A DNA stretch of 7,712 nt from assembly GCA_900556405.1 (NCBI GenBank), contig USPB01000091.1:1-7712 (forward strand). Reading direction: 5' to 3'. The stretch comes from an uncultured Actinomyces sp. GTDB lineage: Bacteria > Actinomycetota > Actinomycetes > Actinomycetales > Actinomycetaceae. The notes under the pieces are model-generated. The model saw nothing but the letters and a program-made list of their open reading frames with translations, was not told the origin of the DNA and searched no databases. The translations under genes and the position numbers were made by a program. Positions 1-6,254 of the stretch are shown here, in pieces (the first letter of the stretch is position 1; each line of letters begins with the position of its first letter).

Positions 1-2
1 AT

Positions 3-1322
3 CGCCTGCACCTGGTCGAGGGCCTGCTCATCGCGATCCTGGACATCGACGACGTCATCGCGATCATTCGGTCCTCGGACGACGCGGAGATCGCGCGCGA
101 GCGGCTGATGACGGCCTTCGACCTGTCCGAGGCCCAGGCGAACTACATCCTCGAGCTGCGCCTGCGCCGCCTCACAAAGTTCTCACGTATCGAGCTGGAG
201 ACCGAGCGCGACGAACTGCTGGCGAAGATCGCTTCCTTGCGTGAAATCCTGGAGGATCCGGAGCTGCTGCGCGCGCTCGTCAAGAAAGAGCTGCGCGAGG
301 TCTCAGATCGTCTGGGGACGCCGCGTCGCACGCTGCTGCTGGCCTCGACGGGCACGCCGGTGGGCGCCGCATCCGACGACGCCGCGCTGGCTGCGCTGCC
401 GTCGGTATCGCGTTCGGGCAAGGGCCTGGACCTTCAGATTCCGGACGACCCGTGCGTCGTGGTCCTCTCGTCGACGGGCGCCCTCGCCCGCGTCGAGGGT
501 GGGGACCCGCTGGAACCCGGGCCGCGCGCCGCATCGGACGGGTGGCGCGCCCAGGCACCATCGACTGCCCGCTCGCAGGTGGCGGTGGTGACGGAGGACG
601 GTCTCGCACACCGCATTGATGTCGTGGACCTGCCGGCGCTCCCCCGCTTCGAGACGGGACTGTCGCTCGCCGGGGCGATGCCCGCATCCCTGCTGCTACA
701 CACGGACGTTCCCGCGGTGGGCCTGCTGGACCCCGAGGGCACCGACGTGGTCGCGATGGGCACGGCCCGTGGAACCGTCAAGCGCCTGCGCCCCGATGTG
801 CTTCAGCGCGACGAGTGGGAGGTCATCGCCCTGGAGGACGGGGACCGTCTCGTGGGCTTCGATCGCTGCACGGATGGGGCGGACCTCGTGTTTATCTCGT
901 CGGACGCGCAGCTGCTGCGCACCCCCGCCGCGAAGGTACGCCCGCAGGGGCGCACAGCCGGTGGCATGGCGGGCATGAAGCTCAACGCAGGCGCCGAGGT
1001 CTTGGGCTTCTGGGTGGTCGAGGCACCTATCGATGCGGTCGTCGTGACGGTGGCCGCGGCGCTCGGCGCGCTGCCGGGAACGGGCCAGACGACCGTGAAG
1101 GTGACGCCTTTCGAGTGCTACCCGGCGAAGGGCCGAGGCGGTCAGGGCGTGCGCTGCCAGCGCTTCCTGCGCGGCGAGGATCGGCTCGATATCGCGTGGG
1201 TGGGCACCAAGCCGGCACGCGCCGCATCCGCGGATGGTTCGCCTGTGGAGCTGCCCGCGGAGGACGAGCGCCGCGACGGCTCGGGTGTGCCGATCACCTT
1301 CGCGATCGCGTCGATTGGCTGA
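3..1322 (+). CDS. parC: DNA topoisomerase IV subunit A (ParC), C-terminal part, 5'-truncated by window edge
   Basis: This subunit breaks and rejoins DNA; with ParE it forms topoisomerase IV, which unlinks replicated chromosomes. The frame is open from base 3 with no start, so 439 residues are visible and the N-terminal winged-helix/catalytic-tyrosine region lies outside. The first ~65 visible residues match the end of the GyrA/ParC breakage-reunion domain: RLHLVEGLLIA, then LSEAQANYILELRLRRLT. A charged helical stretch (RIELETERDELLAKI) follows, as in the coiled-coil C-gate. The remaining ~300 residues fit the beta-pinwheel C-terminal domain, with a GyrA-box-like GRGGQGV at visible residues ~377-383, only ~57 residues from the end. 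The internal ATG at 108 is not the start, because homology continues upstream of it. I prefer parC over gyrA because the B subunit in this window is ParE-like and actinobacterial gyrA normally follows gyrB. A strong hairpin begins 20 bp after the TGA stop. Family is certain; the parC/gyrA choice is fairly sure. Confidence 0.9.
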   Translation, partial: RLHLVEGLLIAILDIDDVIAIIRSSDDAEIARERLMTAFDLSEAQANYILELRLRRLTKFSRIELETERDELLAKIASLREILEDPELLRALVKKELREVSDRLGTPRRTLLLASTGTPVGAASDDAALAALPSVSRSGKGLDLQIPDDPCVVVLSSTGALARVEGGDPLEPGPRAASDGWRAQAPSTARSQVAVVTEDGLAHRIDVVDLPALPRFETGLSLAGAMPASLLLHTDVPAVGLLDPEGTDVVAMGTARGTVKRLRPDVLQRDEWEVIALEDGDRLVGFDRCTDGADLVFISSDAQLLRTPAAKVRPQGRTAGGMAGMKLNAGAEVLGFWVVEAPIDAVVVTVAAALGALPGTGQTTVKVTPFECYPAKGRGGQGVRCQRFLRGEDRLDIAWVGTKPARAASADGSPVELPAEDERRDGSGVPITFAIASIG

Positions 1323-1342
1323 CACTCCCCTGTCGTTTTAGC

Positions 1343-1378
1343 GGTGGGGCGGCCGGGATTTCTCCCGGCCGCCCCACC
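1343..1378 (+). terminator. Rho-independent terminator after parC
   Basis: A perfect 16-bp inverted repeat (arms 1343-1358 and 1363-1378) encloses the 4-base loop TTTC. It starts 20 bp after the parC stop and is followed on the plus strand by the moderately T-rich ACTTTGTCTGTCGT. The minus-strand exit (GCTAAAACGA) is not T-rich, so it is best oriented for parC. The T-tract is weak, as is common in high-GC actinobacteria, where very stable stems can terminate with few U residues. Confidence 0.85.
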
Positions 1379-1401
1379 ACTTTGTCTGTCGTCATGATGA
1401 T

Positions 1402-1441
1402 ATGGGTGTGGGCCCGGCCGATTGGCCGGGCCCACACCCAT
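1402..1441 (-). terminator. Second hairpin terminator, probably for the kinase/transporter operon
   Basis: A perfect 18-bp inverted repeat (arms 1402-1419 and 1424-1441) encloses the loop GATT. It ends 20 bp from the stop codon of the minus-strand kinase gene, mirroring the parC hairpin spacing on the other side. Neither exit is strongly T-rich: minus reads ATCATCATGA, plus reads TCGTTCAGG. I assign it to the minus-strand operon by position; it could also back up the parC terminator or act in both directions. Confidence 0.75.
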
Positions 1442-1461
1442 TCGTTCAGGGACGCTTCCCG

Positions 1462-2412
1462 TCAGCCTCGCAGCGTCCGATCGGCAGCCAGGATGTCGGC
1501 GACCTCGTCACGCGTGGGCGAGTACGCACCCTGGTGCAAGATGGTGATGCCGGAGGTGATGATGCCGCGGTGAATGGCGGGCAGGATCTGGTCCCACGAG
1601 GCATCGCGCAGACGCTGCTTCGCCTCGCCAGAACCCAGGAGTCCCGCATCCACCAGGCCCGAGATCAGACCAGCCATGAGCGAATCGCCCGCGCCCACGG
1701 TGTCCACCAGCTCAACATCCAGCGGGTCGACGACGAGCATGTCGCGCTCGGCGGCCGCCTTGATGTAGACGCCCCAGGGGCCGCGCGTGCACAGGATCAG
1801 CGACGGACCGGACTGCGACCACTCGCGGATAACATCCTCAACGGGACGGCCCGGGTACAGCCACTCCAGGTCCTCATCCGACGCCTTCACGACGTCCGAG
1901 AGGGCCACGATCGCCTCAATGTGCGGGCGGGCCTCGTCGGGCGTGCCCAGCAGGGCGGGGCGGATGTTCGGGTCGTATGAGACGGTACCTCGGATAGCCT
2001 GACGCTTAACAGCGGCCAGGACCTTGTCGGCGCCGGGCTCAAGGACAACTGCGTATGAGCCGGTGTGCACGTGCCCGACACTGTCGGGATCCTCCACCGC
2101 GGGCACATCCCACGACAGATCGAATTCGTAGGTGGCACGGCCTCGCTCATCAAGGCTCGCATGAGCGACCGTCGTGAAGTCAGCCCCATCGGAGCCGGGA
2201 GTCAGGGTCACCCCCGCCGCTTCGGCGTGAGCGCGGACCTTGTTGCCGCGGGCATCGCGGCCGAACCATGTTGCCAGTTCGGATTCATGCCCTAGCCGGG
2301 TCAGTCCGGCTGCGACGTTGAGCATCGATCCCCCGACGACCTCGACGGGTTCACTGTTCGGGCGGGTGATCTCATCGATGAGAGCTTCCCCGATGTTCAC
2401 GATCCTAGTCAT
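1462..2412 (-). CDS. PfkB-family carbohydrate kinase (fructokinase-like)
   Basis: This is a cytoplasmic ribokinase/PfkB-fold enzyme that transfers phosphate from ATP to a sugar or sugar-like alcohol. At 316 residues it is full length for the family. An N-terminal NIGEALIDE (6-14) resembles the GE-x-L-x-D start of fructokinases. The sugar-binding diglycine sits in GGSMLNVAAGLTRLG (27-41), where Met replaces the Pro common in fructokinases. DPNIRP (147-152) and the PfkB signature DTVGAGDSLMAG (237-248) follow, with Asp243 the expected catalytic base. ATG at 2410-2412 is the natural start: it lies inside the end of the transporter gene (ATGACTAG, 8-nt overlap), preceded by a GGGG stretch within the upstream reading frame, which suggests translational coupling. 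The neighbour implies that it phosphorylates the sugar imported by the transporter. Fructose is the first guess; other hexoses, 2-keto-3-deoxygluconate or tagatose are possible, so no symbol is given. Confidence 0.92.
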   Translation of the reverse strand: MTRIVNIGEALIDEITRPNSEPVEVVGGSMLNVAAGLTRLGHESELATWFGRDARGNKVRAHAEAAGVTLTPGSDGADFTTVAHASLDERGRATYEFDLSWDVPAVEDPDSVGHVHTGSYAVVLEPGADKVLAAVKRQAIRGTVSYDPNIRPALLGTPDEARPHIEAIVALSDVVKASDEDLEWLYPGRPVEDVIREWSQSGPSLILCTRGPWGVYIKAAAERDMLVVDPLDVELVDTVGAGDSLMAGLISGLVDAGLLGSGEAKQRLRDASWDQILPAIHRGIITSGITILHQGAYSPTRDEVADILAADRTLRG

Positions 2413-3871
2413 TCGTCAACCCCAGTTTCTCTTCCATTTCTTCGAGCGGGATGCCCTTCGTTTCGGGCATGACCTTCAGGACCCAGAATAGCTGACCAAC
2501 CATCGCGAGGAAGAACAGTCCAAAGGCGAAGCCGCCGCCGAGCTTATCCGTGAGCACAGGGAAGGCATAGGTGGTAATGAAGGCGAAGACCCAGTGCGTG
2601 AGCGAACCCAGGGACTGGCCACGCGCGCGCACGCGGTTGGGGAAGATCTCCGAAATGAATACCCAGATGACGGACCCTTGCCCGAACGCGTGAGAGGCGA
2701 TGAATGCAAGCAGACCAATCAGGATCAGCCACACCGGGACAGCGCTGCCTTGCTCGAACGCTCCTCCCTTGTAGGCGAACATGATGGCCGACAGGAAGCC
2801 CAGCGACACGAGGTAGCCGATAGAACCAACAATCATGAGCTGACGACGGCCCAGCTTGTCGATAACGGTCAGGGCGGCCATCGTGGCAATCAGGTTCATG
2901 AGGCCGACAATGACGGATGCGACATAGGGGAATGCCGGTCCGAGTACCTGTTCACCACCTGCAAGCTTCATGACCTTAGGCGCGTAGTAGAGGATCGCAT
3001 TGATGCCCGAGAGCTGGTTGAACATCGCGATGCAGAAGGCCATGAGGATGACCTTGCGGTAGCGGCGCGTAAAGAAAGCGACCTTGCCGCCAGCGGCGTC
3101 CTCGGCGATCTGTGTCTTAATCTCGCCAATCTGCTCGATGCTCTCCTCCTGCGTGGAGGTCAGGCGCTCAGAAATCTTGACGGCGCGTTGCTCGTGACCG
3201 TGGGCAAGTAGCCAGCGAGGAGTCTCGGGCACGGTGGCAAGGAAAATCAGGAAGAAGACAGCCGGTACGGCCATGACACCAAGCATCCAGCGCCACGCAA
3301 TATCTTCATGCACAATCTCGCGGATGACCGCATTCGAGGCGTAGGCCAGGAGGATACCGAAAACGATATTGAACTGAACGAGGCCAACCAGGCGCCCACG
3401 CACACGAGCGGGAGCAATCTCGGCCGTGTAGATGGGGGCTACCACGGAGGAGAGGCCCACGCCGACGCCTCCGAGGAAGCGGAACAGCATGAAGAAGGCA
3501 ATCGGGAAAGAGGACGCCGCCACAAACTTACCGTCCCCGACCGGATTGAGTGCAGGAACCGGTGCCAGGGCGGTTGCCAGGGCGCCGACGCCGAAGAGAA
3601 TACCAATCCAGAAGAGGACGGGCTTACGTCCAAAGCGGTCGGCGAGCTTACCGGCGATAATGGCGCCGAAAATCGTGCCGATGGTCGCGATGGCGACGAT
3701 CATGCCCTCGCCCATGGAGGATAGGGCGTAAAGCTCGGTGAGTTTTTCTTCCGCACCCGAGATGACGGCGGTGTCAAAACCGAAGAGCAGGCCTCCGAGG
3801 GATGCGACGATCGCGCTTCGAATGACCAAGGGCGGAATGGAAGTCGATGATGCTGACGTCTTTGTTGTCAT
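2405..3871 (-). CDS. Sugar porter family MFS transporter
   Basis: This is a 12-helix inner-membrane sugar transporter of the XylE/GLUT type, most likely a proton symporter. Its 488 residues are typical of the family. Motifs appear in order: GFDTAVISG (31-39, helix 1), ADRFGRK (77-83, loop 2-3), RFLGGVGVG (131-139), a helix-5 Gln in QFNIVFG (Q166), PETPRWLL (215-222, before the central loop), NQLSGINAILYYAP (285-298, helix 7), DKLGRR (338-343, loop 8-9), SEIFPNRVR (407-415) and PETKG (469-473, after helix 12). In XylE the helix-7 motif has QQ as sugar ligands; here the first is Asn285, with Gln286 and Asn291 kept, which may affect substrate choice (inference). The ATG start is supported by GGAG at 3877-3880 on the minus strand, 5 nt upstream. 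It overlaps the PfkB kinase gene by 8 nt, so the two are probably one uptake-and-phosphorylation operon. The sugar cannot be named from sequence. Confidence 0.95.
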   Translation of the reverse strand: MTTKTSASSTSIPPLVIRSAIVASLGGLLFGFDTAVISGAEEKLTELYALSSMGEGMIVAIATIGTIFGAIIAGKLADRFGRKPVLFWIGILFGVGALATALAPVPALNPVGDGKFVAASSFPIAFFMLFRFLGGVGVGLSSVVAPIYTAEIAPARVRGRLVGLVQFNIVFGILLAYASNAVIREIVHEDIAWRWMLGVMAVPAVFFLIFLATVPETPRWLLAHGHEQRAVKISERLTSTQEESIEQIGEIKTQIAEDAAGGKVAFFTRRYRKVILMAFCIAMFNQLSGINAILYYAPKVMKLAGGEQVLGPAFPYVASVIVGLMNLIATMAALTVIDKLGRRQLMIVGSIGYLVSLGFLSAIMFAYKGGAFEQGSAVPVWLILIGLLAFIASHAFGQGSVIWVFISEIFPNRVRARGQSLGSLTHWVFAFITTYAFPVLTDKLGGGFAFGLFFLAMVGQLFWVLKVMPETKGIPLEEMEEKLGLTND

Positions 3872-3933
3872 GCTAGCTCCGCGCTGTGGAGATGGGACGC
3901 CGTGGCGCCGAGGCCGTTCCTGCCTCTGGTGCG

Positions 3934-3960
3934 AGCCTATGAATTCAATTGGTCGGACAA
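3934..3960 (-). promoter_or_regulatory. Possible promoter of the transporter-kinase operon
   Basis: On the minus strand TTGTCC (3955-3960) is followed after 15 bp by TAGGCT (3934-3939), which fits the loose TAnnnT -10 of actinobacterial housekeeping promoters. The spacing is short and the -35 match partial. The site lies 63 bp upstream of the transporter ATG in a gap that must hold a promoter if the terminator at 4028-4079 works. This is a weak call by eye. Confidence 0.25.
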
Positions 3961-3971
3961 CTAGGACCTAG
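3961..3971. repeat. Short palindrome CTAGG-A-CCTAG next to the putative -35 box
   Basis: A perfect 5-bp inverted repeat with one central base abuts the candidate -35 hexamer at 3955-3960. A regulator binding just upstream of -35 would suit activation. A second small palindrome, TGAATTCA (3940-3947), lies in the spacer between the hexamers. Palindromes this short can occur by chance and no regulator gene is in the window, so an operator role is only a suggestion. Confidence 0.25.
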
Positions 3972-4027
3972 GCAGCGATTACGCACAAATCCCTGACTTG
4001 TCGAGCGCGAATACGCCCACAAGAAAG

Positions 4028-4079
4028 AAAAAAGTAACGACGCTTACACAAGGAGATATGAGGGAATATCCACCATGTG
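4028..4079 (-). terminator. Probable terminator after the acetyltransferase genes
   Basis: Downstream of the 4089-5111 gene, the minus strand can form an imperfect hairpin: CACA (4076-4079) with TGTG (4047-4050), GG with CC, and GATAT (4066-4070) with ATATC (4055-4059) around a 6-base loop. Next comes a small GTAA/TTAC stem (4034-4047) directly abutting TTTTTT, which continues as CTTTCTT down to 4021. The T-run is the clearest in the window; the stems are weak. The AT-rich tract could alternatively aid a promoter. Confidence 0.45.
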
Positions 4080-4088
4080 AAACGACAA

Positions 4089-5111
4089 TCAAATTTCAAT
4101 CGCGTAAAGCCTCGTCTGGCCCACCGTGCGGAAACCCAGATAGTCATAAATGGCGAGGGCACCCGTATGGTTCGCTGACCCCACGCCCGTCGCTGCACGG
4201 TCCATTCCGTCGCGTTTCTGTGCCCTCATCGAGGCGAGGATCAGCGCATCCGCGACGCGACTCTCACGCCACTGGGACAGAACGCCCAACTGGTCGATAT
4301 ACCCCTCGCGCCAACCGAGAGCCGCCCAGTCCTGTTCGTAGCGGGAAGCAAGGAGGAACCCGGCGACGCGCGGTCGATCACCGGTGCGGTCAACAGCAAC
4401 AAACGACCATTCTGGGGCGAAAGCCGTACGTCCCTGCATCCACTGCTCCTGCGTGAGCGGGGGACGCCCCCACTCGAACTCGTTGAGACGGTTCGCCGCA
4501 CGTAGGGCGGGTTCCTCCCACTGGGGATCCCAGGCCTCGACGCTCATGTACGAACCCAGATCGGGCAGCTGCGGCAGTCCCTCAAGCGACGCGCGCAGTT
4601 CGTAGTAGGTGCGCGTCCAACGGAATCCGTGGACTTTCAGCTGCGCTTCGAGGTCATCCTGTCCGGTCTCGACGTGGCAGGTGATCTGTGCGGGACCATC
4701 CCCCTCGACCCCAGCCAGCATCTGGCGCGCGGTCCCCTCCTGCCAGTCCACGATCGCGCTACCGAGGCCAATGCGGCGGAAGTCGGGATCCACTCCCCCG
4801 ACGCACACGCACTCCACGCGCCCCGGAAAACGCAAGACGACCTGCGCGAAAGCGACGATGCGCCCTGCTGCGATTCCTCTGCGCGCAATACCGACCAGGC
4901 CACGCCACTGCGAGGCACTCGAGAGCATCTCTTCGACCTCGTCCGGGCTCGTGCGATACGGCGGGTTATCGCGAGCCTCCATGCGAGCAAACAGGGCAGC
5001 AAGACCTGTGTGGTGGGCAAGCGTCAGCTCCTCCCACTCAATCCCATGATGCTCGCCCGGGAAGGGGACGAACTCGGGGGCATTTACTCGCTGTGCGAGA
5101 GAAATGCTCAT
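4089..5111 (-). CDS. Tandem-domain GNAT family N-acetyltransferase (first paralogue)
   Basis: This is a predicted soluble acetyl-CoA-dependent acetyltransferase of 340 residues with two GNAT domains in tandem. The N-terminal domain carries a canonical acetyl-CoA motif A, VDPDFRRIGLGSAI (107-120), where RRIGLG fits R/Q-x-x-G-x-G. The C-terminal domain has LGVLSQWRESRVADAL (275-290), where Arg replaces the central Gly, followed by the typical closing motif N-HTGALAIYDYLGF (314-327). The start is secure: AAGGAGG on the minus strand (5117-5123) lies 5 nt before the ATG. The gene follows its paralogue after 18 bp, so the two are surely cotranscribed. They share an N-terminal pattern, LAQR-x3-P-x2-VP-x-PG-x-H-x-G-x2-W. 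Double-GNAT architecture recalls mycothiol synthase MshD, but MshD uses its C-terminal domain, which looks degenerate here. The substrate is unknown. Confidence 0.88.
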   Translation of the reverse strand: MSISLAQRVNAPEFVPFPGEHHGIEWEELTLAHHTGLAALFARMEARDNPPYRTSPDEVEEMLSSASQWRGLVGIARRGIAAGRIVAFAQVVLRFPGRVECVCVGGVDPDFRRIGLGSAIVDWQEGTARQMLAGVEGDGPAQITCHVETGQDDLEAQLKVHGFRWTRTYYELRASLEGLPQLPDLGSYMSVEAWDPQWEEPALRAANRLNEFEWGRPPLTQEQWMQGRTAFAPEWSFVAVDRTGDRPRVAGFLLASRYEQDWAALGWREGYIDQLGVLSQWRESRVADALILASMRAQKRDGMDRAATGVGSANHTGALAIYDYLGFRTVGQTRLYAIEI

Positions 5112-5129
5112 GCTCGCCTCCTTCCGGCT

Positions 5130-6149
5130 CTACTGGTCGATCGTGTAATAAACCTCTGCGGCCTCGTCAACGAAGCCAAGGTGTTCGTAGATATTATGCG
5201 CGCCGTCGGGACTTGACATATCGACATCCAGGCCGATCCGGCTCACTCCCGAGGCCGACGCTGCCGCGACCGTGTGCCCAACGAGAGCTGTTGCCACGGA
5301 ACGGCCACGGTGAGCTTCGGCGACGCCCAGCAGGTAGATGTATGCCTCCGGCCGACCCGTGGCCACCCAGCGCTGGGCGGGGCGACCCGTGATCGCGTAG
5401 CCGACCACGTCGCCCTCGGAGTCGACAGCGACGAAGGACCACCGCGGATCGAAGTGATTCATCGCGTCATCCCACCACAGAGCACGCAGCGGCGAACGGA
5501 ACGCCTGCTGGAAAGCCTCCATGTGGATGGCACGAATCTGTTCCTGCGGAACCTGCGCCCACGGCAGGACCCGGTAGCCGTGGCGCGGCTGCGGGGCGAC
5601 CTCGCCGCCGGCAAGGTCGCGGTACATGACCTGGTACGTGCGCTTGGCAAAGAAACCTGCCGCAATGTAGAGGCGGCGACGGTCGGTCATGTGTGCGTCG
5701 ACGAGGTTCGAGATGGACACCGGGACTTCGGACTCGGCGCCGAATGCCTCGACGAGCATCTGGCGAGCGCGTCCGTCCTGCCAGTACAGCAGGGCTCGGC
5801 CCACGCCTCGGCCACGCCAGTGCGGGTGAATGTAGGCGCTCACGATGGCGGTCGCGGCCTCGTGGATGCCGCGTAGCACGCGCACGGATGCCACCGCACA
5901 AATGTTTCGCTTCGCATCGAGGCCGACGATCGTGTCGACCCAGTCGCGTCCGTTCTCGCCCTCCATCATGTCCGCGATATCGTCGACTGACGTGCGCCGG
6001 ATGGCGTTATCGTCGTCTTCGATCAGGGAGATGAGTGCATACACGGCGGGCGCGTCGCGGCCGATCAGGGGCCGCCAGCGCAACCCGAGGTGATTGCCCG
6101 GGTACGGGACGGACCCCGGCGGCGTGAGGCGCTGCGCAAGTCCTGTCAT
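5130..6149 (-). CDS. Tandem-domain GNAT family N-acetyltransferase (second paralogue)
   Basis: This is a predicted cytoplasmic acetyltransferase of 339 residues from the ATG at 6147-6149. The N-terminal GNAT domain has YIHPHWRGRGVGRALL (106-121), a textbook acetyl-CoA pyrophosphate-binding motif. The C-terminal domain has LGVAEAHRGRSVATAL (274-289), with Ser at the central Gly position, and ends with the NIYEHLGF motif (319-326). An in-frame ATG three codons upstream (6156-6158) is possible, but its only purine-rich site, GGTAGG, touches the ATG; the same site is 9 nt from the chosen ATG. The chosen start also gives MTGLAQR, which lines up with MSISLAQR of the neighbouring paralogue. WQDGRARQML here against WQEGTARQML there confirms common descent. 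parE lies upstream on the same strand with a 105-bp gap and no clear terminator, so read-through from parE is possible. The substrate is unknown. Confidence 0.87.
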   Translation of the reverse strand: MTGLAQRLTPPGSVPYPGNHLGLRWRPLIGRDAPAVYALISLIEDDDNAIRRTSVDDIADMMEGENGRDWVDTIVGLDAKRNICAVASVRVLRGIHEAATAIVSAYIHPHWRGRGVGRALLYWQDGRARQMLVEAFGAESEVPVSISNLVDAHMTDRRRLYIAAGFFAKRTYQVMYRDLAGGEVAPQPRHGYRVLPWAQVPQEQIRAIHMEAFQQAFRSPLRALWWDDAMNHFDPRWSFVAVDSEGDVVGYAITGRPAQRWVATGRPEAYIYLLGVAEAHRGRSVATALVGHTVAAASASGVSRIGLDVDMSSPDGAHNIYEHLGFVDEAAEVYYTIDQ

Positions 6150-6158
6150 GCGTATCAT

Positions 6159-6164
6159 CCTACC
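6159..6164 (-). promoter_or_regulatory. Ribosome binding site deciding the start of the 5130-6149 gene
   Basis: GGTAGG on the minus strand has 0 nt spacing to the ATG at 6156-6158 but 9 nt to the ATG at 6147-6149. This favours the downstream start, although it is a modest match to the anti-SD sequence. Confidence 0.4.
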
Positions 6165-6254
6165 GGCTGATCGGGCCTTTAGTCACACTGGGACCTGACA
6201 TATGGCCAAGAGTCCTGAACGTTTGTGCAACGAATCAGCTTTTTCCGCTTCACG

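Noticed and set aside
108..1322. ATG at 108 as the start of a separate short gene
   Set aside because: The frame is open upstream to base 3 and the upstream residues match the conserved RLHLVEGLLIA region of GyrA/ParC, so it is an internal Met.
815..1573. Long plus-strand open frame (252 codons) overlapping the end of parC
   Set aside because: It overlaps parC out of frame, runs through both terminator hairpins and into the kinase gene, and reads as Gly/Arg-rich low-complexity sequence typical of GC-rich shadow frames.
4050..4060. AAGGAG followed by ATATG on the plus strand, as if starting a gene
   Set aside because: The spacing from AAGGAG to ATG is only about 2 nt, the frame runs antisense through the GNAT gene, and the purines are explained by the minus-strand hairpin arms.
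4089..5111. Calling the double-GNAT protein mycothiol synthase (mshD)
   Set aside because: Architecture and length are similar, but the C-terminal acetyl-CoA motif is degenerate and no other mycothiol gene is in the window.
4688..5392. Long plus-strand open frames opposite the GNAT genes (also 4629-5216 and 5274-5876)
   Set aside because: They are antisense to two clearly homologous genes, cross the gap between them or sit wholly within one, and show Arg/Pro-rich composition without domain motifs.
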